In this document: in pieces, positions 22,559-32,347 of the stretch
How positions within the stretch are numbered: the stretch's first letter is position 1
Layout: every line of letters begins with the position of its first letter
Origin: Ophiocordyceps camponoti-saundersi (nom. inval.)
Lineage: Eukaryota; Ascomycota; Sordariomycetes; Hypocreales; Ophiocordycipitaceae
NCBI GenBank assembly: GCA_003339415.1
Contig: PDHQ01000095.1
Location: 56,299 to 120,298 of the forward strand
Direction: 5' to 3'
Length of the DNA stretch: 64,000 nt
Notes under the pieces: model-generated
Databases searched by the model: none
Told to the model about the DNA's origin: nothing
The model's input: only the letters and a program-made list of their open reading frames with translations
Translations under genes and position numbers: made by a program

Positions 22559-23646
22559 AAAGAGGAGCCCCCTTTTCTCACACATCCCTCCCTCTCCATC
22601 CCTGGGGCCCCTTTCTCTGTCTCATAATTTCTTTCTGCATGTACACATTACATCTCGACGAAAACATCGATCCCAGCCGACGTCAAATAATCTAGCATTT
22701 GTTGAATTTTTTTTTTCCCTTACTTCCCCCCTGGAAGCAAACATCTCACCCCCTTCCTCAACAGACATCTGACTCCGAAATCATCCCATCTTCAACCTTG
22801 TCTAACCCCCTCCCCCCAACTTTATCCGTCACATCTCCCCTTTTTTACTTGTTCCCTTGCCTTGTTGAGAAGGCGGAGGCTTATCATGTCACTTTTCTTC
22901 AGGGGAGGCTGGCGTCATATGCGGGGATGTCGTGACGAGGAGAGCGGGAGGGGAAGGGAGGGAAGAAAGCCTCGTCCTGTTTTTTTTTTCCATATCATCT
23001 GTTCGCCATCGTCACATAGTACGGATACAATTTGCAGACTCAATGTCAATTGTACATATCAACTAACCTGCCCAACTACCTAGACGCTTGTGACTGTGAG
23101 GCAAGTAATCCGCATATGTATGTATGTAAGAGACCCATGTTCAAGTACGAGGATGTATGTATATGTATGCATAGATGGATGTGCATATGTATGCACACAC
23201 GAGTGAGGGTGACGCGTCCGTTCGTCCCCTGTCGATCCGGTGCTAGCACCTGTTGATCCGAATGATTGATGAAACTGACAGGCTGCCGATCCTATCGCTG
23301 GCCCCCTACCCGGCCCCCCCGGTCCGTCTCCGCACCAACGGACCACGGCTTGGTAATTTCCGGTCCCGAGGGCCGGTCTTGACGTTGGTGACGGTCATGC
23401 ATGACAATGCATTGTGCTACCCTCCCCCTTTCCCCCTTCCGGAATCAACGGGGCCCTGAGACAAAGACAGGACGAGCTGATCGGCCGCTATTCGAAACGG
23501 CTTCTCTGTCCGGGAAGTGGGGTCTTGATCCACAGCCGCCTGTTTCAAAGAAAAAAAAGGGGGGGAAACAGGGAGAGGGAGAGAAAACATGGCGAGTTGG
23601 TAAGGGAAAACAGGCGGAAAAAAAAGCGGGAGGCGCCAAAGAATGT
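22559..23646. other. Intergenic between the Crh gene and tRNA-Glu
   Basis: T/C-rich 3' region of the Crh gene, then TATG repeats (23110-23200) and a GA-rich stretch (23550-23640). No ORF with family features. Confidence 0.45.
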
Positions 23647-23726
23647 CTCCGATACTGGGAATCGAACCCAGGGCTGCTCGGCACCCATATGAGAGCGAGC
23701 GATGTTAGCCACTACACCATATCGGA
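23647..23726 (-). tRNA. tRNA-Glu (CUC) with 8-nt intron
   Basis: Read on the minus strand, the 80-nt gene begins TCCGATATGGTGTAGTGGCT and ends TATCGGA plus discriminator G. Acceptor halves TCCGATA and TATCGGA pair fully, and the T arm is CTGGG-TTCGATT-CCCAG. The anticodon stem GCTCG pairs with CGAGC but encloses 15 nt instead of 7. Placing an 8-nt intron (TATGGGTG) after position 37 leaves the loop CTCTCAC with anticodon CTC. The gene body and D arm match the usual eukaryotic tRNA-Glu. Confidence 0.93.
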
Positions 23727-24654
23727 TTGTGGCGAACGTTAACAGCTTGTGCTTTTCATTGGTATATATACCAAACACAAAGACATCGGCCCTAACGCAC
23801 GATTCAGGACCTTGCAACGTGAGCATTTCTTGCTATTGACTTGGGGCAACACCAACGTGTCTTGTTGTCTTGAACAGACACATCTCAACTCGACACTATT
23901 TGAAAGGGCTGAATTTAAAGTTATTAAAAGGAGGAGCGAGTCATCTCTATCGAGCCGGAGGAACAACCAAGTCAACCTCGCTGTTCAGCCGCTAACTTGG
24001 ACGTTGAGATTAAACCCCTGATTCAAGTAACCTCTCTAAGAGCTTCTTGACCAGCGTCTTCCTCGAAAGCCTTGGAAGCCGTTATTTCCACATTGAAGTT
24101 TCCACATTGAAGGGGAAAGAAACAGATGATCCTTGGGAAATAAATTCGGAATAGCTGCTGTGGTTGCGATTGAACAGCTTAAACGTGGTCCGCGGACGAA
24201 CAGCGTGAATTCTCGTTCTGGAAGGCACAGAAACGGTCGTTTGGCGGGGTGAAGGTCATGCATGTGAATACCGCATTCCTTTCTGACCTACGATGTATCT
24301 TTCAGACGGCAGAGATGGACTCTTTACCATCGTGTTCCTCCGTAACTCTCCCCCTATCGTAACCGTCCAGCCACACTTGACCTCGCCTCTCTTCCACAGC
24401 CAGATCTAAAGACAATTCTCTTCGGTCAAGTGGGAAAGAAGGAGAAAGACGCGCTTTCCTCTTCAATCTTCATACATATGCCACACGTGACATGGCCAAC
24501 CGAACGACCATCACCAGCTTCCTTCCCCCCCCCCTCTCGGTCGAACTCACAATCGACCTTGGCTCGACCATGAGAGCGTTATATTGAAGCAGCACATTTT
24601 TCTCGTCTCTCTCTCTCTTCATCTCCTTTCCAAACACGACCCGAACAGCGAAAG
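23727..24654. other. AT-richer intergenic stretch upstream of the Sec63-only ORF
   Basis: No recognisable gene, and in particular no helicase motifs, although the next ORF is a helicase C-terminus. It includes a tandem 14-bp duplication TTTCCACATTGAAG (24085-24112). Base composition is lower in GC than the coding neighbours. Confidence 0.5.
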
Positions 24655-25677
24655 ATGGCCACCCCTTCAACACTAGCCAGCACCACTCCAAAGACACCCC
24701 CAGATCTCCACGCAATCCAACTACGACACAAAGTCGCAGCCCCGACCTTCAGGGCCCTAACAGGCGTCGCCTCCTCCCCGGACAGACGCGAGGTCCTACA
24801 CCAAGCCTGCCAAGCCATTGAGTTCCGCTCCTTCCCCATCCGCCAGACGGAACGGGGCTTCTTTCGTCACATCAACGACCACTTGCCGATAGCCTACCCG
24901 CTACCGCCCACGACCAACATCGCCGAGCCGTGGCAGAAAGTCTTTCTGCTCGTCCAGGTGGAAGTCCAGAGGCTAGGCTGGCCTCCCAAGTTATCAGCCG
25001 AGGCACGCAGGCTGCTTCTCCAGGAGCGCCCTCGCATCTACCAGCTCCTGGACCGCTTCCTGCGATGTCTCGTCGATATACTCGGCCACAGACGTCACGG
25101 GAGGGGCGTCGTCGTCGCCCTCGATGTTCTGAGGAGCGTCAAGGCTGGTGTCTGGGAGGGCGCCGATAATGAGCTGCTGCAGGTTGCGGGCATCGGACCC
25201 GTCAAGATGAAGAGACTCGTCGACGCGGGCGTCAAGTCCATAAGACAGCTCGCCCGTCTCGAGTTCTATCACATCGAACGCCTCTTGAGTCGGAATCCTC
25301 CTTTTGGTCACCAGCTGTTGCATCTGGTTTCTGGCTTTCCGCTGCTCAGCTTGCACTTCGATCCCATTGGCCCTTATCCTCCGGTCCCTGCGTCATCAAG
25401 GCCCGACAACCATCACCAATCGCTCTTCATCGTCCGCTTCATCGTCGGATATGACAATGACAAAGAACCATCATGGAACAAGTCTCCTTGGATCACCCTC
25501 GTCGTCGAGAGCGAGACCGGCGAGCTCTTGTGGTTCTGGCGAGGAAGCGTTAAGCGAATAGACGGTGGCAAGGAGCTGATTGTCGGTCTCGGAATAAGGG
25601 GGGCAAAGATCAAGGTCTCGCTGGCTTGCGAGGAGATTGTTGGCACCTTGATTCGTACTGAGCACAACGTGCCGTGA
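24655..25677 (+). CDS. Sec63-domain protein: C-terminal portion of a MER3/HFM1-type meiotic helicase, helicase core absent
   Basis: Uninterrupted 340-aa ORF. From about residue 25 to the end it resembles the Sec63 region of Mer3/HFM1, the DNA helicase that promotes meiotic crossovers: GFFRHINDHLPIAYPLP, PWQKVFLLVQVEVQRLGWP, RIYQLLDRFLRCLVDILGHR, GVVVALDVLRSVKAGVWEG, a helix-hairpin-helix (LLQVAGIGPVKMKRLVDAGV), RQLARLEFYHIERLLSRNPP and a final beta-sandwich (SLACEEIVGT). A full HFM1 is over 1,000 residues, with DEAD-box and winged-helix domains before this; none are present here or in the 900 nt upstream. The start MATPSTLAST has A at -3. The frame is intact with normal codon use, so it may be expressed; equally it may be a rearrangement remnant. 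A GTGAGT donor overlaps the stop codon, so a spliced longer C-terminus is possible. Confidence 0.75.
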   Translation: MATPSTLASTTPKTPPDLHAIQLRHKVAAPTFRALTGVASSPDRREVLHQACQAIEFRSFPIRQTERGFFRHINDHLPIAYPLPPTTNIAEPWQKVFLLVQVEVQRLGWPPKLSAEARRLLLQERPRIYQLLDRFLRCLVDILGHRRHGRGVVVALDVLRSVKAGVWEGADNELLQVAGIGPVKMKRLVDAGVKSIRQLARLEFYHIERLLSRNPPFGHQLLHLVSGFPLLSLHFDPIGPYPPVPASSRPDNHHQSLFIVRFIVGYDNDKEPSWNKSPWITLVVESETGELLWFWRGSVKRIDGGKELIVGLGIRGAKIKVSLACEEIVGTLIRTEHNVP

Positions 25678-26129
25678 GTGAACTGGCTACCTCTTTTCTA
25701 GTGCAAATCGCCATGTCAACCTCGGCCGAGAGATCTAGATATCTGGCTCTTGATAATAAAGGGGGGAAACAATCACTTTTTCTCCTAATCGCCGAACCCA
25801 TAGCTTGTTCATTCGTACATGATGCCACACGGCGAGCCTCTAAGCCAGGAGTTCTAGGAATGTCCGAGTAAGTCCAACAACGGCCTGCCGATGTAACAGA
25901 TAAACGGGCAGCTTCGCCTATTTTCAGCCCAACGTCGCAAGCTCTGTAGATGGACGGGCGGGTGAGTGAGTCACTGAGGCAGCCCCTGGGGCTATTGTGT
26001 CTCATCGCGCCGCAAAAAAACAAAATGAGACTGCGTCGTCAACGCCCGAGCTGAAAGCCAGGTGCGTCAGTCCAACCGACTGGTCGACGACACCACCCGA
26101 GAGACAAGTTTGAGACGGTCGAAGGACCA
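25678..26129. other. Intergenic, convergent 3' regions
   Basis: 452 nt between the Sec63-only ORF and the SLP2 stop. An open frame (25738-25871) could be a downstream exon of the Sec63 gene but has no recognisable domain. Confidence 0.4.
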
Positions 26130-27415
26130 TCACTTCTTTGCCGCCGTCTTGTCGAATCCGTCGAGGACCGTCTCCTTCATCGCCCGCCGCCTCGCCGCCG
26201 CCGCATCTTCCACCCCTTGAGCGCCTGCCGACGCCGGCTGTTCGATAGCCGCATGGTTTTGTTGGCGGCTCGCGGCTCCCATGGCCTCCTTGGCCATGGA
26301 GCCCGCCTGAGCTTGGCTCACCTTGCCGTAGACGCTAAGCCCGGTGGCAATCATGCTGCCGATGTCACCGACATTGCCGGGCACGACGATGGCGGTGCCC
26401 TCCTTGGCTAGCCTGCCGAAAGACTCGACGTACTTCTCAGCCACGGACAGGCTGATGGCACCCGTGGCGCTCTCAGCGCCTTCGTGGATGCTGCGGGCGA
26501 CGGCATCGATGCCCTGAGCCGTGGCGCGGGCCTTTAGCAGGATGGCCTCGGCCTCACCGTCGGCCTCGTTGATGCGCTCGGCACGCAGGGCCTCGGAGGC
26601 GAGGATGACGCTCTGCTTCTTGCCCTCTGCTATGTTGATGGCGCTCTGCCGCTGTCCCTCGGAGTCGAGAATCTCGGCTCGCTTGGAGCGCTCGGCCGTC
26701 ACCTGGCGGTGCATGGCCTCGACGACGGCAGCGGGAGCATGTATGTCGCGGATTTCGTACCGCAAGCACGTCACGCCCCAAGCCTCGGCCGCGTCGTTGA
26801 TGGCGGCGGTGATGTTGGTGTTGAGAGCGGCGCGTTCCTTGAGGACGTGATCGAGAGAGAGCTGGCCGATTTCCGAACGCATCGTGGTCTGGGCGAGCTG
26901 GGAAATGGCGTACTCGGCGTCTTCGACACCATAGCTGCGGGAATTGTCAGCGGCAAACAGACATGCAGAACTTCATACATGTATAGATATATGTCTTACC
27001 TTGCCTTGTAGGCGTCAAAGACGCGGGTAAAGAGCACCCCGTCCAACTCGAGCGTCACATTGTCCGCAGTGATGGCACTCTGACTCGGGATCTCGATAGC
27101 CACCTCCTTGAGACTCTTGACGTAGGCAATGCGATCAAGGAACGGAACCAGGATAGCCAAGCCGGGCTCAAGGATGCGATTGAACTTTCCCATTCGCTCC
27201 ACGATCCAAGCCGTCTGCTGCGGCACGAATCGAATGATGGTATTGGCTGGTAGCCGCGGCTTCTGAAAGTACGACGGCATCGGACTCGCGAAGCCAGCGG
27301 GAGGAAGCGGTCTCGCAGACCCGGTGAAGAGACGAGCTTGTCCCGCCGCAAGGCTGGCCCGCACCAATGACGCACGCCATAGCGACGGCCGCGAGCAAGA
27401 AACGACGCCCCTCAT
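26130..27415 (-). CDS. Mitochondrial stomatin-like protein 2 (SPFH family)
   Basis: Predicted 406-aa scaffold protein of the mitochondrial inner membrane; SLP2 homologues bind cardiolipin and organise prohibitins and proteases. Two exons on the minus strand: 27415-27000 and 26934-26130, with a 65-nt GT-AG intron giving FDAYKA-SYGVEDAEYA. The N-terminus MRGVVSCSRPSLWRASLVRA is basic and lacks acids, as a mitochondrial presequence should. The SPFH domain runs from IIRFVPQQTAWIVERMGKF through EIPSQSAITADNVTLELDGV and YAISQLAQTTMRSEIGQLSL. A long coiled-coil follows (AEILDSEGQRQSAINIAEGK, ADGEAEAILLKARATAQGID). The C-terminal 50 residues are Ala/Gln rich. Head-to-head with mms2. Confidence 0.93.
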
Positions 27416-27676
27416 CGACCAAGACGATGTCCTCGAAAGGAGGCGCGACGTTGAAGAGAGAAGGGAAAACAGGCAGAGAGAGCTTGGAGTCGCAAAGCGT
27501 CGACCAAGATGAGAGAGGTTGTGAAGGAAGAAGGAAAAAAAAAACCACACAAAGGTAAGCTGTAGCTGCTGTTGCTGACTAATACAGTGTTTGGCCCGAC
27601 CGCTCCGTGGAATCTACCATTCAATGACGCTCCCAATGCATGAAACTCCAGTTAAACGACCAACTCAACCACAAAC
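27416..27676. promoter_or_regulatory. Shared divergent promoter of SLP2 and mms2
   Basis: Only 261 bp separate the two divergent start codons (27415 minus, 27677 plus), so the promoter and both 5' leaders must share this DNA. No TATA box is evident; a short A tract lies at 27535-27543. Confidence 0.6.
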
Positions 27677-28333
27677 ATGGCGACTGTTCCACGCAACTTC
27701 CGTCTCCTTGAGGAACTTGAGAAGGGCGAAAAGGGACTCGGCGCCGAGGCCTGTAGTTATGGGCTCGAGGATCCGGAGGACCTGCTGATGAGCAACTGGA
27801 ACGGCACCATCCTCGGGCCTCCGAATGTAAGCCCCTTCCACGAGTTACTTGTCCGGTTTCTGTCGTTGATGGACGTTGTCACACTTCTGTCTGTCTTTTA
27901 TTCACCCTTACTCTTTCAGCTCTCTCCCCCCTCCCCTGCTTTGAATCCTCTTCTCTGCAAGCAACGCTAAATACCAAACCAGTCCGTACACGAGAACCGT
28001 ATCTACAGCGTTAAGATGCACTGCGGCGAACAATACCCCGACAAGCCACCGACCATACAATTCGTCAGTCAAGTCAACCTCCCCTGCGTGAACCCCCGCA
28101 ACGGCGTCGTCGACCCCAAACAACTGCCCTGCCTCAACCAGTGGAAGCGGGAGAATACCATGGAGACGGTTCTCATAGAGTTGCGCAGGTGCGTCGCTTT
28201 GACCTCTCGGATGACTTCTGCCTCACCAAAAAAGAAAGTCATCAGTACTCACCATTCATGACACAGATACATGGCCGCTCCCGCGAACAGAAAGTTGGCA
28301 CAGCCCCCTGAGGGGTCGACATACGCATCTTGA
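27677..28333 (+). CDS. mms2: Ubiquitin E2 variant Mms2 (UEV)
   Basis: Predicted 140-aa catalytically inactive E2 that pairs with Ubc13 to build Lys63-linked ubiquitin chains, mainly on PCNA in post-replication repair. Exons 27677-27826, 27983-28188 and 28267-28333; introns 156 and 78 nt. Sequence hallmarks: [80 protein letters not shown], and the C-terminal helix [14 protein letters not shown]. The usual HPN motif and active-site Cys of true E2s are missing, as expected for UEV proteins. Confidence 0.95.
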
Positions 28334-28766
28334 GGGTCTTCATCCAAGATATAGATCATGTCGAGGGAAATAAGGGGACTGGCTATTTGGCGATCCGGGC
28401 GACTTTGGCATGGGAACATGTAGGTATGTGCTTTAGATACCTAGGAAGGGAAGTGGCATTGGCTCGTTCTGCTTCAAGCACCCCAGAGACCCGCCGTGAG
28501 GATAGCATCATGAAACGACAGGCTACAGTAGATTGTACAGCTTAAATGATGACATGGATTCTTGCACTGATAGGCTCGAGAGAAAACAGTAGGCAGTGCC
28601 CCTAGGCGCCGCGAGAATGCTGTCCGCTTTTGATGACTTCCGACCGCCCCCTGACTATGCATCTGAACAAAGAGAAAGGAAATGAGAGGCGTGAAAATAA
28701 GAGCACGGTATGTCCTTCCAATGCCACAACTAACAAAAGAAGTCAAACTGAGTCGATCGTCTTTCC
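28334..28766. other. Intergenic, convergent 3' regions
   Basis: 433 nt between mms2 and the convergent disordered-protein gene; no repeat or ORF of note. Confidence 0.4.
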
Positions 28767-31091
28767 TCACGGCTTCTTCCAGCCGGGCCGGCCTCGGCTT
28801 TCAGACCCCGCAGCCAGTAGGCCTGGTCCCAAAACGCTCAAGCGCGCCGCCTTGGACGTCCGCTCGGACGCAGCGGCAGGGAACGTCTCGGGGGAGACGG
28901 GACTGTCCGGCCGAGGGACGCCCGTCTCGGTTGCGAGCGGCTCCTCCATCACGCCGGCAAGACGGGCGAAGCTTTCGGGATGGAACTGGTTCGACTCGGC
29001 GTCCGAGTCGGATTTCTTTCCGTCCTCGCGCCGTTGGGACCGGCTCTCCAGGGCTGCGTGCCAGTCTCGGAAATCGCTCAGGTCAGGACGCGGCTCGGTG
29101 TCGAGGAAGAGGGGCACCTTTTCGAAAAGCTGGTCGCAGATGGAATCCTCGCTGTCGTGCTTGTTGCTGCGCCCGCTGTCTGCATCGACGGCGGCGGCGG
29201 CGGCAGACCACCGCCGGAGCGATTGGCTTCTTGATTGACGCTCGTGCCGGCCTCCGAGCTCGAGACCGATCACCGCCAACTGGGCCGTCGGTCTCTGCGA
29301 CGCCCTGATACGCTGATCCCGTGAGCCTCGACGCTGAGCGGTGCGCCTCCATCTCTCGGTGCCTGGCTCTGCATCTTCATCCCCTTCCTCACGTTCCCAT
29401 TCGTGGCTTTCTCTCAGCTCGGCGAGACTGCTACTGCGTATATTTCGTTGCCGGTGTCGAAGAGCGGACAGAAGCATCTCCTCCTGTCGGCTCACGGCCA
29501 TGAGCCGGCTGTGAGTGTTGGGGCCATCGACGGACGAGCGGGCTGAGCGGATGTAGAAATCGACAGACGTGGGACTGAGCGGTGGCGTCAGTTGATCGGT
29601 GGAGGAGCTGGCGACGGAATCGCGCTCAAAAGTCGGCTTCCAGTCAACCGACTGCTGCGGCACTTCGTCCAGTGTTTCCTGCGCAGAAGATGACTTGTGG
29701 CGGGCCGCCTGAAGCGTGACGGCACGGGCTTCCCGAATGCTATAGGAAGAATTCCGACTGTGGGCCGAGTTCACGGAATGGGTAGACACGAGGGATGCTC
29801 GGCGAGGGGGCGAACTCCGCGTCACGGAGGCGCTGTCCATCGCTCTCGACGGCAAGGTCGTGAAGGTGTGAGCCAATGAGAAGCTGGCCCTTTTCTTCAG
29901 CTTTCCGACTTGTGGTGGGCTTTCGACATCCGTCGAAGCTTCATCAGAAAGCCTTAAGAGAGAGGAGACTCGCGGCGGCAGGCGGATTTCCGGCATGGAC
30001 GGCCGCCGCTCCACAGACACGAGAGAGGTACGTCGCTTGACAGACGCCAAGGTTGGACTCTTGAGGTACGGGAGGACGATGTCGTCTTCGCCCTCGGAGT
30101 CGGAGAGTAGCAGCACGCTCGTTTGCCTCAAATCGGCGTGCCCGAAGCTCTTGTCGGTCGTCTTGGACGAGTTGGACGTTTGGGTTTGCCGACTCGAGAC
30201 GGTTCGGGTAGAGTTGGTCGTGGGAGACTTTCTTTCCGAAGACTTCCATTCGTGAGCGGTCCGATGATTGAGCGGCGCGGGATCGTGAAACCAATTCGGA
30301 CCGCCGCCCGCTTGCTTGCTCTTCTTGGGTCGAGCCGGGGAATGGGAGGGCTTGGGCTGGCTGAGATCTGGCTGGGAGTACTGCCTCATGACATGACGCA
30401 TCGACCTCCTTTCGTAATTGTCGTACAGGGTCGGCAACTCGTTCAGGGCATCGTTGGGCCGCGGCCACGGGGCGCCGGGCCCAGGCGACGGCAGGGTCTC
30501 CTGGGTGTGCCGACGCTGGCGCGGCCGTTGAGTGATGGTCGACAAGATAGAAGGCGATTTCATGACGAGTTCGGGCCCGAGGACGAGCCCGACAGCGGGC
30601 TGACCGAGATGTGCTGCTGGGCTGACGGGGCATACACCGGGATCGAGCCCGGCGGGCTTCTTCTTATGATGTCCGCGAGACTTGTGGCAATTTCCGGAAG
30701 TAGGGGGCCCCTTGGCCATGGCAGACGATGACGTCTGCTGGGATACGGATAGGGGAAGCTTGGACTTGTCGTACCACGATTTGATGGTGGACGAGGAGCG
30801 ACTCTTGCGAAGGATGCTACGGCCGGCATCGGAATCGTCAAAGTCGAGACGTGGGTGTCGTGGAAAAAAGTCCGAATCGTTGTCTGACTTTGCAATTCCC
30901 ACGTCGTCGAAGGCGTCGTCACAACTGGTGACGGAGGTGAGCGACGTGTCGTCGCTGGACGAGGCGTCGTCCCGATTGGGCGGAGAGTCGATGCTGAGCG
31001 GCGTCGAGCCTAGGATCTTGTGCGCCTTGCTGAGAGGTTCCATCGAAGACGACAGCATAGCGGTCTTCTTTCGGGGCGGGAAGAGAGCCAT
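28767..31091 (-). CDS. Hypothetical Ser/Arg-rich disordered protein (774 aa)
   Basis: Long single-exon ORF with fungal codon use; I do not recognise a family. The start MALFPPRKKTAMLSSSMEPL is chosen because the frame upstream (to 31205) is atypical; it is followed by SKAHKILGSTPLSID, a conserved-looking segment. The rest is rich in Ser, Arg, Pro and charged residues, with no transmembrane segment and many basic-Ser clusters (GRSILRKSRSSSTIKSWYDK, SVERRPSMPEIRLPPRVSSL, ASVKRRTSLVSVERRPSM) that look like kinase or 14-3-3 sites. One stretch of order may be the SVSRQEEMLLSALRHRQRNI region near residue 525, and RDWHAALESRSQRRED lies near the C-terminus. A signalling or cytoskeleton-linked regulator is possible but is inference only. 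Confidence 0.75.
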   Translation of the reverse strand: MALFPPRKKTAMLSSSMEPLSKAHKILGSTPLSIDSPPNRDDASSSDDTSLTSVTSCDDAFDDVGIAKSDNDSDFFPRHPRLDFDDSDAGRSILRKSRSSSTIKSWYDKSKLPLSVSQQTSSSAMAKGPPTSGNCHKSRGHHKKKPAGLDPGVCPVSPAAHLGQPAVGLVLGPELVMKSPSILSTITQRPRQRRHTQETLPSPGPGAPWPRPNDALNELPTLYDNYERRSMRHVMRQYSQPDLSQPKPSHSPARPKKSKQAGGGPNWFHDPAPLNHRTAHEWKSSERKSPTTNSTRTVSSRQTQTSNSSKTTDKSFGHADLRQTSVLLLSDSEGEDDIVLPYLKSPTLASVKRRTSLVSVERRPSMPEIRLPPRVSSLLRLSDEASTDVESPPQVGKLKKRASFSLAHTFTTLPSRAMDSASVTRSSPPRRASLVSTHSVNSAHSRNSSYSIREARAVTLQAARHKSSSAQETLDEVPQQSVDWKPTFERDSVASSSTDQLTPPLSPTSVDFYIRSARSSVDGPNTHSRLMAVSRQEEMLLSALRHRQRNIRSSSLAELRESHEWEREEGDEDAEPGTERWRRTAQRRGSRDQRIRASQRPTAQLAVIGLELGGRHERQSRSQSLRRWSAAAAAVDADSGRSNKHDSEDSICDQLFEKVPLFLDTEPRPDLSDFRDWHAALESRSQRREDGKKSDSDAESNQFHPESFARLAGVMEEPLATETGVPRPDSPVSPETFPAAASERTSKAARLSVLGPGLLAAGSESRGRPGWKKP

Positions 31092-32347
31092 GTTTCTCCG
31101 ACTTGCAGGCGAGAGAAGAGAGAGGAGATGGATATTAGACAGGTGGCGGGAGCCTGTGGCTTTTTTCCCCCCGTCTGTCTGGAGGGCATAGCGGGTCGCC
31201 GCCAAGTTCTGTCAGGAGGTCTCTTTGATACACGGTTTTTCTTCTTCTTCTTTTTCTTCTTCTTCTCCAGAGAAAAGGAAGAGACGGGGAGGGGAAGAGA
31301 AAGCAGGGGGGGCGACGGTTGAAAAGGGAAACAAACAAGCCGATCAAAGACCAACTGGATCCCCGAAAATCATCGTCGGGCACTTGTTTGATGGGTCCCA
31401 CAGCCTAATTAGAAGCAAGCTGCAGATGCGGACAGCCGATCAAGCAGGGAGTGTGGAGACCCCTGACGGTTGAGCAGGGAGGGACCAAGACCAGTGGATG
31501 TAACATCGTCATGACTCTCCCACCTTTCTTCACCAACCTGGAGCGGCCCGTCGAGGCCATGCCGGGCGGGGACTCGACAGACCGAGCGGGGCGGCGAAAC
31601 CGTCTCCTGCGCCTGATGGAAGTGTGTCTTGGTAAAGAGGAATAACCGCGCGGCACGCTCACCGAGGGCGCTCTGCAAAAGGTTCGGCCCTGAACCTGAA
31701 CCTTGCCCCCTGCCTTGGTCTCATTCCTTTTGGCTTTGGCCCCTTGCCGTCCCCTGAACGCCTTGGAAAGAACGTCTTCATTGTCTTCATTAGCCGACCA
31801 TGGTCTCTTTTTGCTTTCTCTCCTCTGCCAATGACCCTCCTCAACTCACCAATGCCGTTCATGTATCCGTACATAAGACTGCTGCTTCGCGGCACACCAT
31901 CCGAATCCGAACCCGCGCCCGTGGCGGCGGGCTGAGATGCGTCACTGAGTGGAGCGGGAAATGACTTCCTGCATGTTGTAAAATGCGTCGGCATACCGCT
32001 CTTCGACATGCCACGTCTAATTATATCACCAACGCCGCCTCATGCCCGGACTGCTCCCCGGATCTCGCCATCGAAGCCGTCTCGCCATTGTCAATCTAGC
32101 CGTTTTGCTCATCGCAATCATACTTGTAGAAGCACAACAGACCTGTCACATATATCCTTGCAATCATCTCTTGCTCGGTGGGTCGCCGGCTCCCCACCCC
32201 CCTCCCCTGAAGCCGGCACTCACTCTCGCTGCAACCTGTCCAGCGGGTCCGCCCTTGGTCACTGGCCGCTGCTAACTGGCAACGGCATATGTATGTACAT
32301 TGCGTCTGGCTCGTTCCTCGCGTCAGATTCAGGTGCGCCGTCCGGGC
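31092..32347. other. Intergenic, 1.25 kb
   Basis: Promoter side of the disordered-protein gene, with TTC triplets (31236-31268), and the 3' side of the flavoprotein-like gene. A 116-codon minus-strand frame at 31659-32009 has no domain signature and is not called. Confidence 0.45.

Noticed and set aside
25673..25700. 28-nt intron after the Sec63-only ORF (GTGAGT...TCTAG)
   Set aside because: Shorter than any plausible fungal intron; noted only as an uncertainty about the C-terminus.
31659..32009. 116-codon minus-strand frame with an RRVIGRGEKAKRDHGR-like segment
   Set aside because: No recognisable domain, no supporting splice sites, not flanked by promoter-like signals; possible but unsupported.
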